DNA from: R-RK-3 sp963842775
Lineage (GTDB): Bacteria > Pseudomonadota > Alphaproteobacteria > Rhizobiales > Rhodomicrobiaceae
Direction: 5' to 3'
Assembly: GCA_963842775.1 (NCBI GenBank)
Contig: CAWJHQ010000006.1
Coordinates: 1 to 64,000, forward strand
Length of the DNA: 64,000 nt
Both the position numbers and the translations under genes were made by a program. Every line of letters starts with the position of its first letter. Position 1 is the stretch's first letter. The notes beneath the pieces are model-generated. The model was not told the origin of the DNA. It made no database searches and saw only the letters and a program-made list of their open reading frames with translations. Shown here one piece after another: positions 45,344-54,137 of the stretch.

Positions 45344-45447
45344 GCGCCGTGATCGCGATCGCAAGCCGGCACTATCCGTACTGAAGGCCGTCTCGATCAT
45401 GCCTGATACTCCTGATGGATGTCAGCGCAACCGTTCTGCGTGCAGGC

Positions 45448-45897
45448 TCAGGTCGCTGCCGCTTCACGCCCAAGCATTCTGAGCAGGGATGCTACGGCCG
45501 TCGCGTAGCCATCGGTGCCCAGGCCTGCGATGACGGCTGTGACGGCGCGTGACATGAGAGAATTTTGGTAGATCGCCTCGCGGCGGTGAATGTTCGATAT
45601 GTGCAGTTCGATGATCGGGCCCGGAAACATCTTCAGCGCGTCCAGTATGGCGATCGAGGTGAAGCTGTAGGCGGCGGGATTGATGATCAGCCCTGCGCCC
45701 CGATCCACCGCCTCGTGGATCCAGCCGATAATCTCGTGTTCGGCGTTCGACTGGCGGAACTCGATGGGATGGGCGCCTGCCGTTTTTCGGCATAGGTCTT
45801 CGATTTCGGCGATTGTTGTCCGGCCGTAAATCTCCGGTTCGCGCGTGCCAAGGCGGTTCAGATTGGGACCATTGATGATGTAGATCGGAGAGGTCAT
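45448..45897 (-). CDS. aroQ: Type II 3-dehydroquinate dehydratase
   Basis: A 149-residue enzyme interconverting 3-dehydroquinate and 3-dehydroshikimate. The type II signature IINGPNLNRLGTREPEIYGR includes the catalytic tyrosine (IYG). GAGLIINPAAYSFTSIAILD binds substrate and IELHISNIHRREAIYQNSLM carries the catalytic histidine. It works as a cytosolic dodecamer. It lies at the end of a minus-strand run DctP-DctQ-DctM-AroQ, 22 bases behind the TRAP permease. This suggests a catabolic role in quinate/shikimate-type compound use, not the biosynthetic housekeeping role. Confidence 0.95.
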   Translation of the reverse strand: MTSPIYIINGPNLNRLGTREPEIYGRTTIAEIEDLCRKTAGAHPIEFRQSNAEHEIIGWIHEAVDRGAGLIINPAAYSFTSIAILDALKMFPGPIIELHISNIHRREAIYQNSLMSRAVTAVIAGLGTDGYATAVASLLRMLGREAAAT

Positions 45898-45919
45898 ATG
45901 GTCATTCCTTTGGCAGGCT

Positions 45920-47221
45920 TCATCCCTGATAGCCCAGTAATCTGGGTAACCACAAAACGATTGCGGGAACGAACGTCATGAGGGCAAGCGCAGCGATCAT
46001 CGCGGCAAGGAACGGCAATGTGTCGCGGACGATGTCTCGCAGGGGCGCTCCTGAAATATTGGCCATGATGAAAAGCAGCAGGCCGTAGGGCGGCGTGATC
46101 AGGCCGATCATGATGTTGACGACGACGACAACGCCGAAATGCACCATGTCGATGCCGAGCGCCTCGGCGGTCGGGATCAGCACCGGGACAACGATCAAAA
46201 GGATTGTGGTGCCCTCAAGCAGGCAGCCGAGAATGAGCAGGATGATATTGACGATGAGGAGAAACTCGTTCGGCGAGAAGTTGAAGGCGCCCAGGAACAC
46301 TCTCAATGTCTGCGGGATGTTCTCGACCGTCACGACATAGTTGAACGCCATCGCCCCTGCGATCAGCATACCGATCGATGCCGAGGTGCGCGCGCTCGCC
46401 AGCAGCGATTGATAGGTCCCCCGCAGCGTGATGCCGCGATAGAGCGCGGCGGAGATCACGAAGGCATAGGCGGCGGCAATTGCGGCGGCCTCGGTCGGCG
46501 TCGTGACGCCGCTATAGATGCAGCCCAGCAATACGACCGGCATCATCAGGGCCGGGAAGGCGCGCACGGTGATCCCCGGCAATTCCCGCAACGGCACGGG
46601 CTTCTCAACCGGGAAATTCCGCTTTCGCGCGGTGATGGCGATGATCGCCATTTGCGCAAAACCCATGAGCAGGCCGGGTATTATGCCGCCGATAAACAAA
46701 TAACCGATCGACGCATCCGAGATCAGCGCGTAGATGACCATGGGGATGGAGGGCGGAATGATCGGCCCGATGACTGCGGATGCGGCGGTCAGCGCCGCAG
46801 CGAAACTCGCCGTGTATTTGCCGTCCTGGGTCATCATCGTCTGCATGATCTTGCCCGAACCGGCCGCGTCGGCGATTGCCGACCCAGACATTCCGGCAAA
46901 GATGATGCTTTGAATGACATTGACTTGCGCCAGTCCACCCCGGAACCGGCCGACAAGCGCATCGCAGAAGCGCAGCAGCCGGTCCGTCATGGTCCCCGAA
47001 TTCATCAGCTCGGCGGCGAAGATGAACAGCGGTACGGCGAGCAGGATGTAGCTCGTATACATGCCGTTGAGCAGCTGCTCGGCCGCCGTCGCCATGTCGA
47101 GATTGGCGAGATAGAGGTAGAGGATCGATCCGCCGATCATGGCGTGGCCGATCGGCAATCCAAACATACTGAGGGAAACGATGGCGATGAGCGCGAGCGA
47201 AAACGGGCTGGTGAACGTCAT
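45920..47221 (-). CDS. dctM: TRAP transporter large permease DctM
   Basis: The large membrane subunit (about 433 residues, 12 or more helices) of a TRAP transporter, which drives sodium-coupled uptake of an organic acid. It starts FSLALIAIVSLSMFGLPIGH and contains VNVIQSIIFAGMSGSAIADA and GPIIPPSIPMVIYALISDAS, both hallmarks. The ATG at 47221 overlaps the stop of the small permease by four bases (ATGA), which fixes the start against a longer open frame reaching 47707. It belongs to the dctPQM-aroQ run. Substrate by context: a quinate/shikimate or related aromatic-pathway acid (inference). Confidence 0.95.
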   Translation of the reverse strand: MTFTSPFSLALIAIVSLSMFGLPIGHAMIGGSILYLYLANLDMATAAEQLLNGMYTSYILLAVPLFIFAAELMNSGTMTDRLLRFCDALVGRFRGGLAQVNVIQSIIFAGMSGSAIADAAGSGKIMQTMMTQDGKYTASFAAALTAASAVIGPIIPPSIPMVIYALISDASIGYLFIGGIIPGLLMGFAQMAIIAITARKRNFPVEKPVPLRELPGITVRAFPALMMPVVLLGCIYSGVTTPTEAAAIAAAYAFVISAALYRGITLRGTYQSLLASARTSASIGMLIAGAMAFNYVVTVENIPQTLRVFLGAFNFSPNEFLLIVNIILLILGCLLEGTTILLIVVPVLIPTAEALGIDMVHFGVVVVVNIMIGLITPPYGLLLFIMANISGAPLRDIVRDTLPFLAAMIAALALMTFVPAIVLWLPRLLGYQG

Positions 47222-47736
47222 ACGCCGGAACTCGCTTTGGTCGGATCGAATTCCTCCGGCGCCTTCCCTCTCAGCGCACGCCAGAGGATCCAGGCATATC
47301 GGATGAGGACAGCGACCGCGAACAGGACGTAGATCGAAAACAGAACGTCCATGCGGACTTTGAGGTACGCCGTGCTCTGAACTTTCATGAAGGTGACATA
47401 ATCGACGATCGCCGGAAGCGACATGCCGTAAAGCGTCAGCAACCCGAACGCGGTTACGATCGCCATGAAGCGGCGCATGCGTGCTCCCACGGCGCCATAG
47501 ATCAGATCGAAGCGGATTTCTTCCGGCTCCGTGACGACGAAAGCCGCGCCCCAAAGCACCAGCCACAGCCAGGTGATGACCGTGATCTCCGATGTCCAGC
47601 CGATCGGAAAATTCAGCAGGTAGCGGAAGATAATCTGCACCATGAAGGCGAGGAACATCACAGCGAGCAGCGCCGCCGCGACATTCTCGGCGCGCCGCCG
47701 CAGCCATTCACCGATTTTCCGCAATGTCGGACGCAT
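47218..47736 (-). CDS. dctQ: TRAP transporter small permease DctQ
   Basis: A protein of 172 residues with four hydrophobic helices. VAAALLAVMFLAFMVQIIFR and NFPIGWTSEITVITWLWLVL are typical of the DctQ subunit (the FRYxxNxPxxWxxE pattern reads FRYLLNFPIGWTSE). The third and fourth helices are around residues 88-108 and 130-150. It pairs with DctM, with which it overlaps by four bases. It binds DctM to form the membrane part of the carrier. Confidence 0.93.
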   Translation of the reverse strand: MRPTLRKIGEWLRRRAENVAAALLAVMFLAFMVQIIFRYLLNFPIGWTSEITVITWLWLVLWGAAFVVTEPEEIRFDLIYGAVGARMRRFMAIVTAFGLLTLYGMSLPAIVDYVTFMKVQSTAYLKVRMDVLFSIYVLFAVAVLIRYAWILWRALRGKAPEEFDPTKASSGV

Positions 47737-47865
47737 CGCTATTTCCGCCTGGTCGAAAAAGCTGCCTGCCGCGAGGGCATGGAACGATAGATCAAGCCAA
47801 GGATGATGTTTGTGGGAGGCAGGAAGAGCTTGCCGCTGCTCGGGCGGGGAGCGGCAAGCGCCGTT

Positions 47866-48861
47866 TCAGAGGGCGTTGATCTTATCGACCATGCCGGCGG
47901 GCCAGCTCTTTGCGAGGTCGGATTCCAGGTATTTCTTCTGCGCGAAGCTGCGGAAGGCGTTCACATCCGGCGTGTAGACCTCCAGCCCCTTGCTCTTGAA
48001 GAATGCGACCAGTTCGGCCTCCTGCTTGAGGTGTTCGGCCTGGCTCCAGTCCATCGCCTTGTCCGCCGCGGCCTGGAACGCGGTCTGCTGATCCGGCGTC
48101 ATGGCGTTCCATGCTTTCGACGAGATCGTCAGCAGGTCGAACCCGACCAGATGCGAGGTCAGCGCGATCTGCGACATGACCTCATAGAACTTCATGTTCT
48201 GCACATTCGGCAGCGGGTTGTCCTGGCCGTCGATGGCCCCGGTCTGCAGCCCGGTATAGACTTCGGCATAGGCCATCGGCGTCGGATTGGCGCCGAGCGC
48301 CGTGCCCAGGAACTGCCACGCGTCGCCGCCCGGCATGCGCAGCTTGATGCCCGCCATATCCGCCGGCGTGTTGATCTTCTTCGTCGGCTTCAGCCCGACC
48401 TGGCGCGTACCGAAAAAGGTTGGGCCGAGAATGCGGATGCCGAGCTTGTCCTCGGCCATCTTCTTCATTTCCTTGCCGGGGTCGCTGTTGAAGAATTTGC
48501 GCAGGTGATCGGCATCGCGGAAGAGATAGGCCGAGGTCAGAATCGACCATGCCGGGATCTGATTGGCGATATCCTGCGGCGCAATATTACCCATTTCCAG
48601 ATTGCCGCGCTGCAAGGCAACAAGCTCGGTGCCCTGCTTGAACAGGTTGCCGCCGTAATAGGGCTCAAGGGTGAAATTCGCCGAGATCGCCTCAGCGAAC
48701 ATCTGGGTCATTTTGGCCCGGATGTCCTTTTCCGAGAACACCGCGGAAAATCGAAGCTTTGGCTTATCCTGTGCCGCGGCGGGGGGCACGCCGAGCGCAA
48801 ATATCACGGCGAGTCCTACGATGCCCGCGAGCAACGAGCGGCGTTCGATCGAATGGCGCAT
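47866..48861 (-). CDS. dctP: TRAP transporter periplasmic solute-binding protein DctP
   Basis: A periplasmic receptor of about 331 residues. The signal is MRHSIERRSLLAGIVGLAVI, cleaved after PPAAAQ. The mature part begins KPKLRFSAVFSEKDIRAKMT, and shows GTRQVGLKPTKKINTPADMA with the conserved arginine that grips a carboxylate, and LQTGAIDGQDNPLPNVQNMK. GGGAGGATTT precedes the ATG at 48861. It is the first gene of the TRAP-aroQ operon; its promoter lies in the 290 bases shared with the divergent GntR regulator. Ligand not known, but must be an organic acid. Confidence 0.95.
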   Translation of the reverse strand: MRHSIERRSLLAGIVGLAVIFALGVPPAAAQDKPKLRFSAVFSEKDIRAKMTQMFAEAISANFTLEPYYGGNLFKQGTELVALQRGNLEMGNIAPQDIANQIPAWSILTSAYLFRDADHLRKFFNSDPGKEMKKMAEDKLGIRILGPTFFGTRQVGLKPTKKINTPADMAGIKLRMPGGDAWQFLGTALGANPTPMAYAEVYTGLQTGAIDGQDNPLPNVQNMKFYEVMSQIALTSHLVGFDLLTISSKAWNAMTPDQQTAFQAAADKAMDWSQAEHLKQEAELVAFFKSKGLEVYTPDVNAFRSFAQKKYLESDLAKSWPAGMVDKINAL

Positions 48862-49154
48862 GAAATCCTCCCGTGGAATGGGTGCCGTAACCTCCAGCGC
48901 GCTCTGTGGCGCGTTCTGTCCCGCAATGTTTGCATTGGGCGGTTCAATTATCAATATGTGAATCTCAATTTATATGAGAATTTAGGGTTTGTATGGTGCG
49001 CATTTGCCGTCCCGAGGCAAATTCCGTGATCGGCAGCGATGGAGAAACTGCGTCGCGACAAATATGCCGGTGACCACCGTGCGAGAGATTGCAACCGCCC
49101 GTCAGGATTGCGAGTATCCTCCTATATTTCACGAATCATCGGAAAAACCCTACC

Positions 49155-49826
49155 TTGACTTCAATCCAGACAAATCTCGAAAGCATCGGAGAAAATGCCT
49201 ATCGCCGGATCAGGTCGGACATCATATTCGGCCGTGCTGCGCCGGGCCAAAAGCTGAGGCTGGACCGCCTGAAAGACGATTATGGCGTGAGTGTCAGCAC
49301 CTTGCGGGAAATCCTCAACCGTCTGGCTTCGGAAGGGCTGGTGACGGCGGAGGGGCAGCGTGGTTTCGAGGTCTCGCCGGTATCGGTCCAGAATTTGAAA
49401 GAAGTCGCTGCGCTTCGGATGCTGCTCGAAGGGCACGCGCTCGAGCAATCCTTCGCGTCGGGTGATATGGACTGGGAAGGCCGCATCGTGTCTGCCCATC
49501 ATAAGCTCGCGAGCATGGAGCGGCGCATGAGCGCGGGCGATCGTGGTGAGACGGAGCTATGGAAGCGCTATGATTGGGAGTTCCACCAGGCACTGATCTC
49601 GGCCTGCGGGTCGCAAGTGCTGATGGATACGCATGCCGCCGTGTTCGATAAGTATCTACGCTATCAAATGATCGCGTTGAGCTTCCGCGGCGAAATTGCT
49701 GCGCGGGAACACAAAGTCTTGCTGGATTGCGCTCTGACCCGCGACGCCGCGACTGCGAAAGCCACACTTGAGCGTCACGTGACCGGCGGCGTCGAACACG
49801 CTCTTGCAACCGGTACGATCCGATAA
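49155..49826 (+). CDS. GntR/FCD-family transcription regulator
   Basis: A regulator of about 223 residues. The N-terminal winged helix has NAYRRIRSDIIFGRAAPGQK, LKDDYGVSVSTLREILNRLA and GFEVSPVS. The C-terminal helical FCD domain has LKEVAALRMLLEGHALEQSF and WEFHQALISACGSQVLMDTH, whose histidines and aspartate form the metal/carboxylate site. Start uncertain: the TTG at 49155 gives the family length, while another TTG at 49089 would add 22 residues. It is divergent from dctP and most likely regulates the TRAP-aroQ operon in response to the imported acid. Confidence 0.87.
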   Translation: MTSIQTNLESIGENAYRRIRSDIIFGRAAPGQKLRLDRLKDDYGVSVSTLREILNRLASEGLVTAEGQRGFEVSPVSVQNLKEVAALRMLLEGHALEQSFASGDMDWEGRIVSAHHKLASMERRMSAGDRGETELWKRYDWEFHQALISACGSQVLMDTHAAVFDKYLRYQMIALSFRGEIAAREHKVLLDCALTRDAATAKATLERHVTGGVEHALATGTIR

Positions 49827-50134
49827 TTCGGCCTTGCTCATATTAACATGGGCGAAAGCCCATCCGCTTACGATGCCAAGCACCGTTCAGGGAAATGCAC
49901 GGCTCGCCTAGAGAGGATCAGGGTTCTGCTTGCAAGGAAGCCCCTGCAGACTGCCACTTTCGTTTCTGGCGCGCTGCCACGCTCTTGCTCGAAGTCGAAT
50001 GATCCCCGTCAGCTCGAGCCCCGCTTCGACCGGCGCCTTTTTCGCTCGGGTGGCTGTCCGTCCCGCATATCAGAGGAAACCATTTTGTCCCACGGGGCGT
50101 TTTGACCGCACGATAATCCGCAAGGAGGAGTGCT
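49827..50134. other. 308 bp without recognised gene; small hairpin at 49848-49863
   Basis: ATGGGC-GAAA-GCCCAT just behind the GntR gene is a compact hairpin that may end its transcript, though no T-run follows. The remainder has no convincing frame. The right end provides the AAGGAGGAG ribosome binding site of the next gene. Confidence 0.45.
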
Positions 50135-50392
50135 ATGAAAGGTCTGTACAGCGCTGTCTTCGGAGCCGCATGCGGGCTGGCTCTGACTGCTACCGCCGCA
50201 TCAGCCGAGATCGTTTGTAACGAAGACGGCGATTGTTGGCACGTCGAGGAGAGATATGAATATCGTCCTGAATTCAGGCTTTATGTTTATCCCGACTATT
50301 GGAAGTGGGAAGAGCACGAACGCACCAGATACAGGTGGCGCGAACACGATGGGCGCGGATACTGGCGCAATGGTATCTGGATCGAATTTTGA
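50135..50392 (+). CDS. Small exported aromatic/charged protein
   Basis: An 85-residue protein with a signal peptide (KGLYSAVFGAACGLALTATA, cleavage after ASA). The mature part has two cysteines near its start (IVCNEDGDCWHV) and is rich in W, Y, R and E: YRPEFRLYVYPDYWKWEEHE and RGYWRNGIWIEF at the end. A strong AAGGAGGAG ribosome binding site and a following terminator show it is an expressed monocistronic gene. Family not named; similar small exported proteins are common in Hyphomicrobiales. Confidence 0.78.
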   Translation: MKGLYSAVFGAACGLALTATAASAEIVCNEDGDCWHVEERYEYRPEFRLYVYPDYWKWEEHERTRYRWREHDGRGYWRNGIWIEF

Positions 50393-50401
50393 CGTATCAG
50401 A

Positions 50402-50430
50402 GGCGGTTGCGTCATTACGCAACCGCCGTT
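50402..50430 (+). terminator. Terminator hairpin
   Basis: GGCGGTTGCGT, loop CATT, ACGCAACCGCC, then GTTTG: a perfect 11-bp stem ten bases after the stop of the small exported gene. The T-run is short. Confidence 0.75.
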
Positions 50431-50581
50431 TGCGGCGCCCCTCGCAAGGCCTCAGACCCACGAAAGTGCAGAAGCGGGAAATGGTTCAAGCCTGTGATCT
50501 TTGCGGAGCGCTTTCGCGGCGACCAATCCAAATATGGGAATACGTATCGCAAATCGGATGGTCGCCGCGAAATAGCGACTG

Positions 50582-50747
50582 CTAGTCGCTCTTATGGGTC
50601 AGCCTGTTGAAATCGTCGATCGCACCGGAGGTGTAGGAATTGTCATAGGCGTAGGGGTTTGTTCTGTCACGAGGCGCCGCGGAGACGGCGGAAACTGTGC
50701 CCAGCAGGGCGGCGGCGACGAGGACAGAACGAATTCAGCGTGGTCAT
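50582..50747 (-). pseudogene. Small exported protein, frame broken by one base
   Basis: An excellent ribosome binding site (AAAGGAG) precedes the ATG at 50747. The first codons read MTTLNS. One inserted T in the following TT then shifts the frame. Without it the protein continues SVLVAAALLGTVSAVSAAPR and then TNPYAYDNSYTSGAIDDFNR, ending LTHKSD. That is a signal peptide plus a short mature part, about 54 residues in all. The +1 insertion is of the same type as many others in the window, so the gene may be intact in the organism. Confidence 0.65.
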
Positions 50748-51143
50748 GATTATCTCCTTTTTTGAGTGGCCGGCTTTCGCTCAGCCAGCTCGAAACATGG
50801 ATCGCCATGCACCGCAAAAAAGATGAGCTCCAGTATGCGTGATCAGAGTTGCGTTCCTCGTGAAGACCCGCATCGCAACGCGGGCAAGTCCGAGGCGATC
50901 GGCGAAGCCCGCCGGACTGGGACTGATCACCGTATTTAGGGGCGAAGCACTGGTGGCGTCGAGCATACACATGTGGCCGGGGCAAAAGCTCCGAGGGAAT
51001 AACAACGCGAGAATGCGCCAGAAAGAGCCGCCAATGAACCAGAAAGAGCCGTCAATGAATCCGCTCGCGCCGATCCTACACTTGCACAGCCGCGTTGCTA
51101 GAGCCGCGCTGCTCTATTCCAAGACGAGGCGCAAGCAGTTCGT
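50748..51143. other. About 400 bp without recognised gene; contains a 21-bp tandem repeat
   Basis: Between the small exported gene and the hairpin behind the ABC operon. The only structure I see is the direct repeat at 51018-51059. Plus-strand frames crossing it give no credible protein. Confidence 0.4.
51018..51059 (+). repeat. Two tandem 21-bp units
   Basis: The unit CCAGAAAGAGCCGCCAATGA plus A is repeated once immediately, with a single C/T difference. The unit length keeps frame. Each unit contains AAAGAGCC and an ATG, but no gene is evident. Confidence 0.8.
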
Positions 51144-51166
51144 CGAGGGGGAAGCCTTCCCCCTCG
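51144..51166 (-). terminator. Hairpin behind the sugar ABC operon
   Basis: CGAGGGGGAAG and CTTCCCCCTCG form an 11-bp perfect inverted repeat about one base apart. It lies 10 bases after the stop of the binding-protein gene (minus strand). No T-run follows, so it may act as a stabilising 3' end or a weak terminator. Confidence 0.6.
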
Positions 51167-51176
51167 CTTTAGCGCC

Positions 51177-52175
51177 CTATTTCGCCTTTCCGCAGGTGTC
51201 GGCGGTCTCGGGCGTGCACACTTCGACGCCGGTCACGATCATCGGCTCCAGCTTCTTGCCTGCAAAGACGTCCACCAGAGACTTCACGGCCGTGTATGCC
51301 ATGTCATAGGGCCGCTGGCCGATATTGTAGTGGCTCAGGCCTGCCTTCAGCAGGGGCATCTGAGGCTCGAAATTGTCGCCGAAGGAGATGACGAGATCCT
51401 TGGATGCGACCCGCTCCTTCTGCAGATCCACGCCCTGTCTATACGCCTGTGGAGCGTATTGCGCCCACCCGCCAACTGCGATGAAGGCATCGAGCTTGGG
51501 ATTGGCCGTGAAGACGTCGTTGACCTGCTGAGCCGCGAGCCGGATGTCGTCATTATTATAGACCGGGCAGCCGGGCGCTTCGGTCCAGCCGTTCTGGCCC
51601 GTTAGCTGCTTCACCGGAGCGGTCTTGGCAGCGCCCGCGAGCGTGTCCCGGATTCCCTGGATACGGTCGTTAAGGTTGAGCGAGGCCGGCGCGCCGGACT
51701 GGATGCAGACCGTGCCGCCCTTCTTCTTGTCGCCCATGACTTTCTTCGCGAGTTCGGCGCCGAACTGGTAATTGTCGGTGCCGATAAAAGTCAGGCGGAC
51801 CCCGGCGTCTTCCGCAAGCACGTCGGAATCGAACATGACCACCGGAATGCCCTTGTCTTTGGCCTGCTGGAGGACACGCGCCATCGCTTTCGGATTGGCG
51901 GCGGAAACCGCAAGCCCATCCACGCCGCGCTGGATCATATCCTGCACCATCTGGACTTCCTCGGCCTCGTTATATTCCGTCGGCCCCATGAAGGTGCATG
52001 TTACGTTGAAATCCTTGGCGGCAGCGGCGCAACCCTGCTGCAGCGGCGGCGTGAAGGCGTTGTTGATGACCTTGAAGACCATGGCGATGGTCTTGGTCTG
52101 GGCGGTGGCTGGCGAGATACAGGCCAGCGAGAGAACCGCTGCAGTTGCCAATAATCCGGTCTTGAACGTGCTCAT
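51177..52175 (-). CDS. Sugar ABC transporter substrate-binding protein (RbsB/FrcB-like)
   Basis: A periplasmic binding protein of 332 residues of the Peripla_BP_4 family. The signal peptide is FKTGLLATAAVLSLACISPA with cleavage after TAQ. The mature part shows MVFKVINNAFTPPLQQGCAA, MIQRGVDGLAVSAANPKAMA, IPVVMFDSDV and FIGTDNYQFGAELAKKVMGD, the hinge and sugar-contact regions. Four or five cysteines are spread along it. GGGAGGATAAAA precedes the ATG. It is the last gene of an ATPase-permease-receptor operon, divergent from a sugar kinase operon. The ligand is a sugar, cyclitol or derivative, not identifiable by eye. Confidence 0.93.
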   Translation of the reverse strand: MSTFKTGLLATAAVLSLACISPATAQTKTIAMVFKVINNAFTPPLQQGCAAAAKDFNVTCTFMGPTEYNEAEEVQMVQDMIQRGVDGLAVSAANPKAMARVLQQAKDKGIPVVMFDSDVLAEDAGVRLTFIGTDNYQFGAELAKKVMGDKKKGGTVCIQSGAPASLNLNDRIQGIRDTLAGAAKTAPVKQLTGQNGWTEAPGCPVYNNDDIRLAAQQVNDVFTANPKLDAFIAVGGWAQYAPQAYRQGVDLQKERVASKDLVISFGDNFEPQMPLLKAGLSHYNIGQRPYDMAYTAVKSLVDVFAGKKLEPMIVTGVEVCTPETADTCGKAK

Positions 52176-52213
52176 TTTTATCCTCCCTATTGTTGTTTTA
52201 GTCGTCGCTAACG

Positions 52214-53257
52214 CTACTCTTCCTCCTTAACTTGGAAGCGCTGCAAGAGAACAGCCAGCAGAATGCAGCTACCCACGAAGATACCCTGCCAGAACGGGTT
52301 CACCCCGGCCAGAAGCAGCGCATTTCGGATAACCTCGATCAGCAATGCGCCGATAACGGCGCCGTAAGCCGTTCCGTAACCACCCGCAAGGCTGGCACCG
52401 CCGATCACCGTGCTGGCGATGACGCGAAGCTCGTCGCCCTGGCCGAGCGCATTGGTCACGGAACCGAGCCAACCCACCAGAAAGATGCTCGTCACCGCGG
52501 CCATCAGCCCGGCGAACATGTATACCGACATCTTGACGCGTTTGACGGGGATGCCGGTCAGCCGGGCGGCACGTTCATTGCCGCCGATCGCCTGCACATA
52601 CCGGCCCCATTGGGTCTTGCGCAGCAGCACATGCAGGATGATCGCGCAGCCTATCAGCGCGAACACGACATTGCCGATGCCGAAAATCTTGCCGCCCCCC
52701 AGCGCAAACAGCCCCGGCTCCGCCTGCCCGAAGGTGTAGACGACCTGATTGCCGCTGACGATGAGCGCGGCGCTTCGGCCGATGCTGAGCATGCCCAGCG
52801 TGACGATGAATGGCGGCAACCGCACATAGGCGATGAGAAAGCCGTTCACACCGCCGAGAAGAGCGCCGAGAATCAGGGTGAGGATGATACCGACTGAGAG
52901 CGGCAGGTTGGCGTTAAGCAAGATGCCGAACACGACGCCGCAAAGACCCAGTACCGATCCGATCGAGATGTCGATGCCGCCGGAGATGATGATCGGCGTC
53001 ATGCCGAGCGCCAGAATGCCGATGAAGCAGGAATTCTGCAGCACGTTACTCAGGTTGCCGGCGGAAGCGAAGCGCGGTGCGACCTGGGCGACGATCAATC
53101 CGAGGAGGAGCACTGCGACCGTGATCCAAAATTCCTGGCTGCGAAACAGCCGGCTCGCGAGCGTGCGGCCGGGCGCGTTCAGAAACTCGTCGACCGATTG
53201 CGCGGACGCGGCGCCCCTCGACAGCTTCAGTATGGGCGAGAACACTCTGCTAAGCAT
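52214..53257 (-). CDS. Sugar ABC transporter permease (RbsC/FrcC-like)
   Basis: An inner-membrane permease of 347 residues of the BPD_transp_2 family, with eight to ten helices. ALGMTPIIISGGIDISIGSV, GGVNGFLIAYVRLPPFIVTL and GGASLAGGYGTAYGAVIGAL are family signatures. The N-terminal extension of about 45 residues before the first helix is somewhat long. It overlaps the end of the ATPase gene by eight bases and is followed 38 bases on by the binding protein, so the three are translated from one message. Confidence 0.93.
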   Translation of the reverse strand: MLSRVFSPILKLSRGAASAQSVDEFLNAPGRTLASRLFRSQEFWITVAVLLLGLIVAQVAPRFASAGNLSNVLQNSCFIGILALGMTPIIISGGIDISIGSVLGLCGVVFGILLNANLPLSVGIILTLILGALLGGVNGFLIAYVRLPPFIVTLGMLSIGRSAALIVSGNQVVYTFGQAEPGLFALGGGKIFGIGNVVFALIGCAIILHVLLRKTQWGRYVQAIGGNERAARLTGIPVKRVKMSVYMFAGLMAAVTSIFLVGWLGSVTNALGQGDELRVIASTVIGGASLAGGYGTAYGAVIGALLIEVIRNALLLAGVNPFWQGIFVGSCILLAVLLQRFQVKEEE

Positions 53258-53993
53258 TTTGGAGCGCTCCGGTGATCAGGCCGGTCACCTCCTCGGGCGA
53301 GGTTTCGGCGACGGGCTTGTCCGCCACCTTACGTCCCCGGCGCATCACCACGACCCGTTCGCAGACGCTGAACACGTCCGGCATGCGGTGGCTGATGAGG
53401 ATGACGGCGTGTCCCTGCTGCTTCAATCTGCGGATGAGCGCCAATACCTCGGCGACCTGCCGCACGCTGATGGCGGCGGTCGGTTCGTCCATGAGAACGA
53501 GCTTGGCGTTGGCGAGCCGTGTCCGCGCGATCGCGACGGCCTGCCTCTGCCCGCCCGACATGAACTCCACCAAATCTCTCGGCCGCGTCTCCGATCGCAG
53601 CTCCTTGAAAAGCTCGGAGGCGCGGGAATTCATGGCGGTTTCGTCGAGTACCTTGAAAAGACCCCAGCCCTTCAGGATTTCGCGTCCGAGGAAAACGTTG
53701 CTGGCGGCGGTCAGATTGTTGCAGAGCGCCAGGTCCTGATAAACGATCTCGATCCCGCTATCGCGCGCCTCGACCGGCCTTGAGAACGTGACCGGATGGC
53801 CGTCGATCAGATACTCCCCGGAGGTGGGGCGATAATTGCCGGCCAGGATCTTCACCAGGGTGGATTTGCCGGCTCCGTTGTCTCCCATCAGCCCGACGAC
53901 TTCGCCGGCCGAGACGTGCATGGAGACCCCATCCAGCGCCCGCACGGCGCCGAACGACTTCGTAACATTCACGAGTTCGACAAGGCTGGGCAT
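53250..53993 (-). CDS. Sugar ABC transporter ATP-binding protein, single-domain (FrcA-like)
   Basis: An ATPase of 247 residues with a single ABC domain: Walker A GDNGAGKSTLVK, Q-loop in VYQDLALC, signature FMSGGQRQAVAIA, Walker B KLVLMDEPT and the switch histidine in VILISHRMPD. Most ribose/xylose-type importers use a fused double ABC protein of 500 residues; a single domain is typical of FrcA-like transporters of rhizobia, so FrcBCA-type is the closest comparison. It is the first gene of the operon, and its start is 144 bases from the divergent ROK kinase start. The promoters of both operons share that gap. Confidence 0.93.
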   Translation of the reverse strand: MPSLVELVNVTKSFGAVRALDGVSMHVSAGEVVGLMGDNGAGKSTLVKILAGNYRPTSGEYLIDGHPVTFSRPVEARDSGIEIVYQDLALCNNLTAASNVFLGREILKGWGLFKVLDETAMNSRASELFKELRSETRPRDLVEFMSGGQRQAVAIARTRLANAKLVLMDEPTAAISVRQVAEVLALIRRLKQQGHAVILISHRMPDVFSVCERVVVMRRGRKVADKPVAETSPEEVTGLITGALQNA

Positions 53994-54137
53994 CGCCTCC
54001 CCCGGAACGCGCCTCCCGACGCATGCGACAGGGCCGTAGACCGGCCCCTCTTTGACCGTTACTGTACACGCCCTGACCCTGAAGTCGAGCGTCGAAAACC
54101 GGGGCGGGGCCAGCAGTTACGGACCGGATTTCCCGCG

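Noticed and set aside
46139..47332. 397-codon plus-strand frame opposite the TRAP genes
   Set aside because: It is rich in D, R, H and Q without any fold, as expected from the complement of a membrane protein gene.
45920..47707. 595-codon version of DctM
   Set aside because: The N-terminal 160 codons are the antisense-free overlap with dctQ in another frame. The four-base ATGA overlap at 47218-47221 marks the true start.
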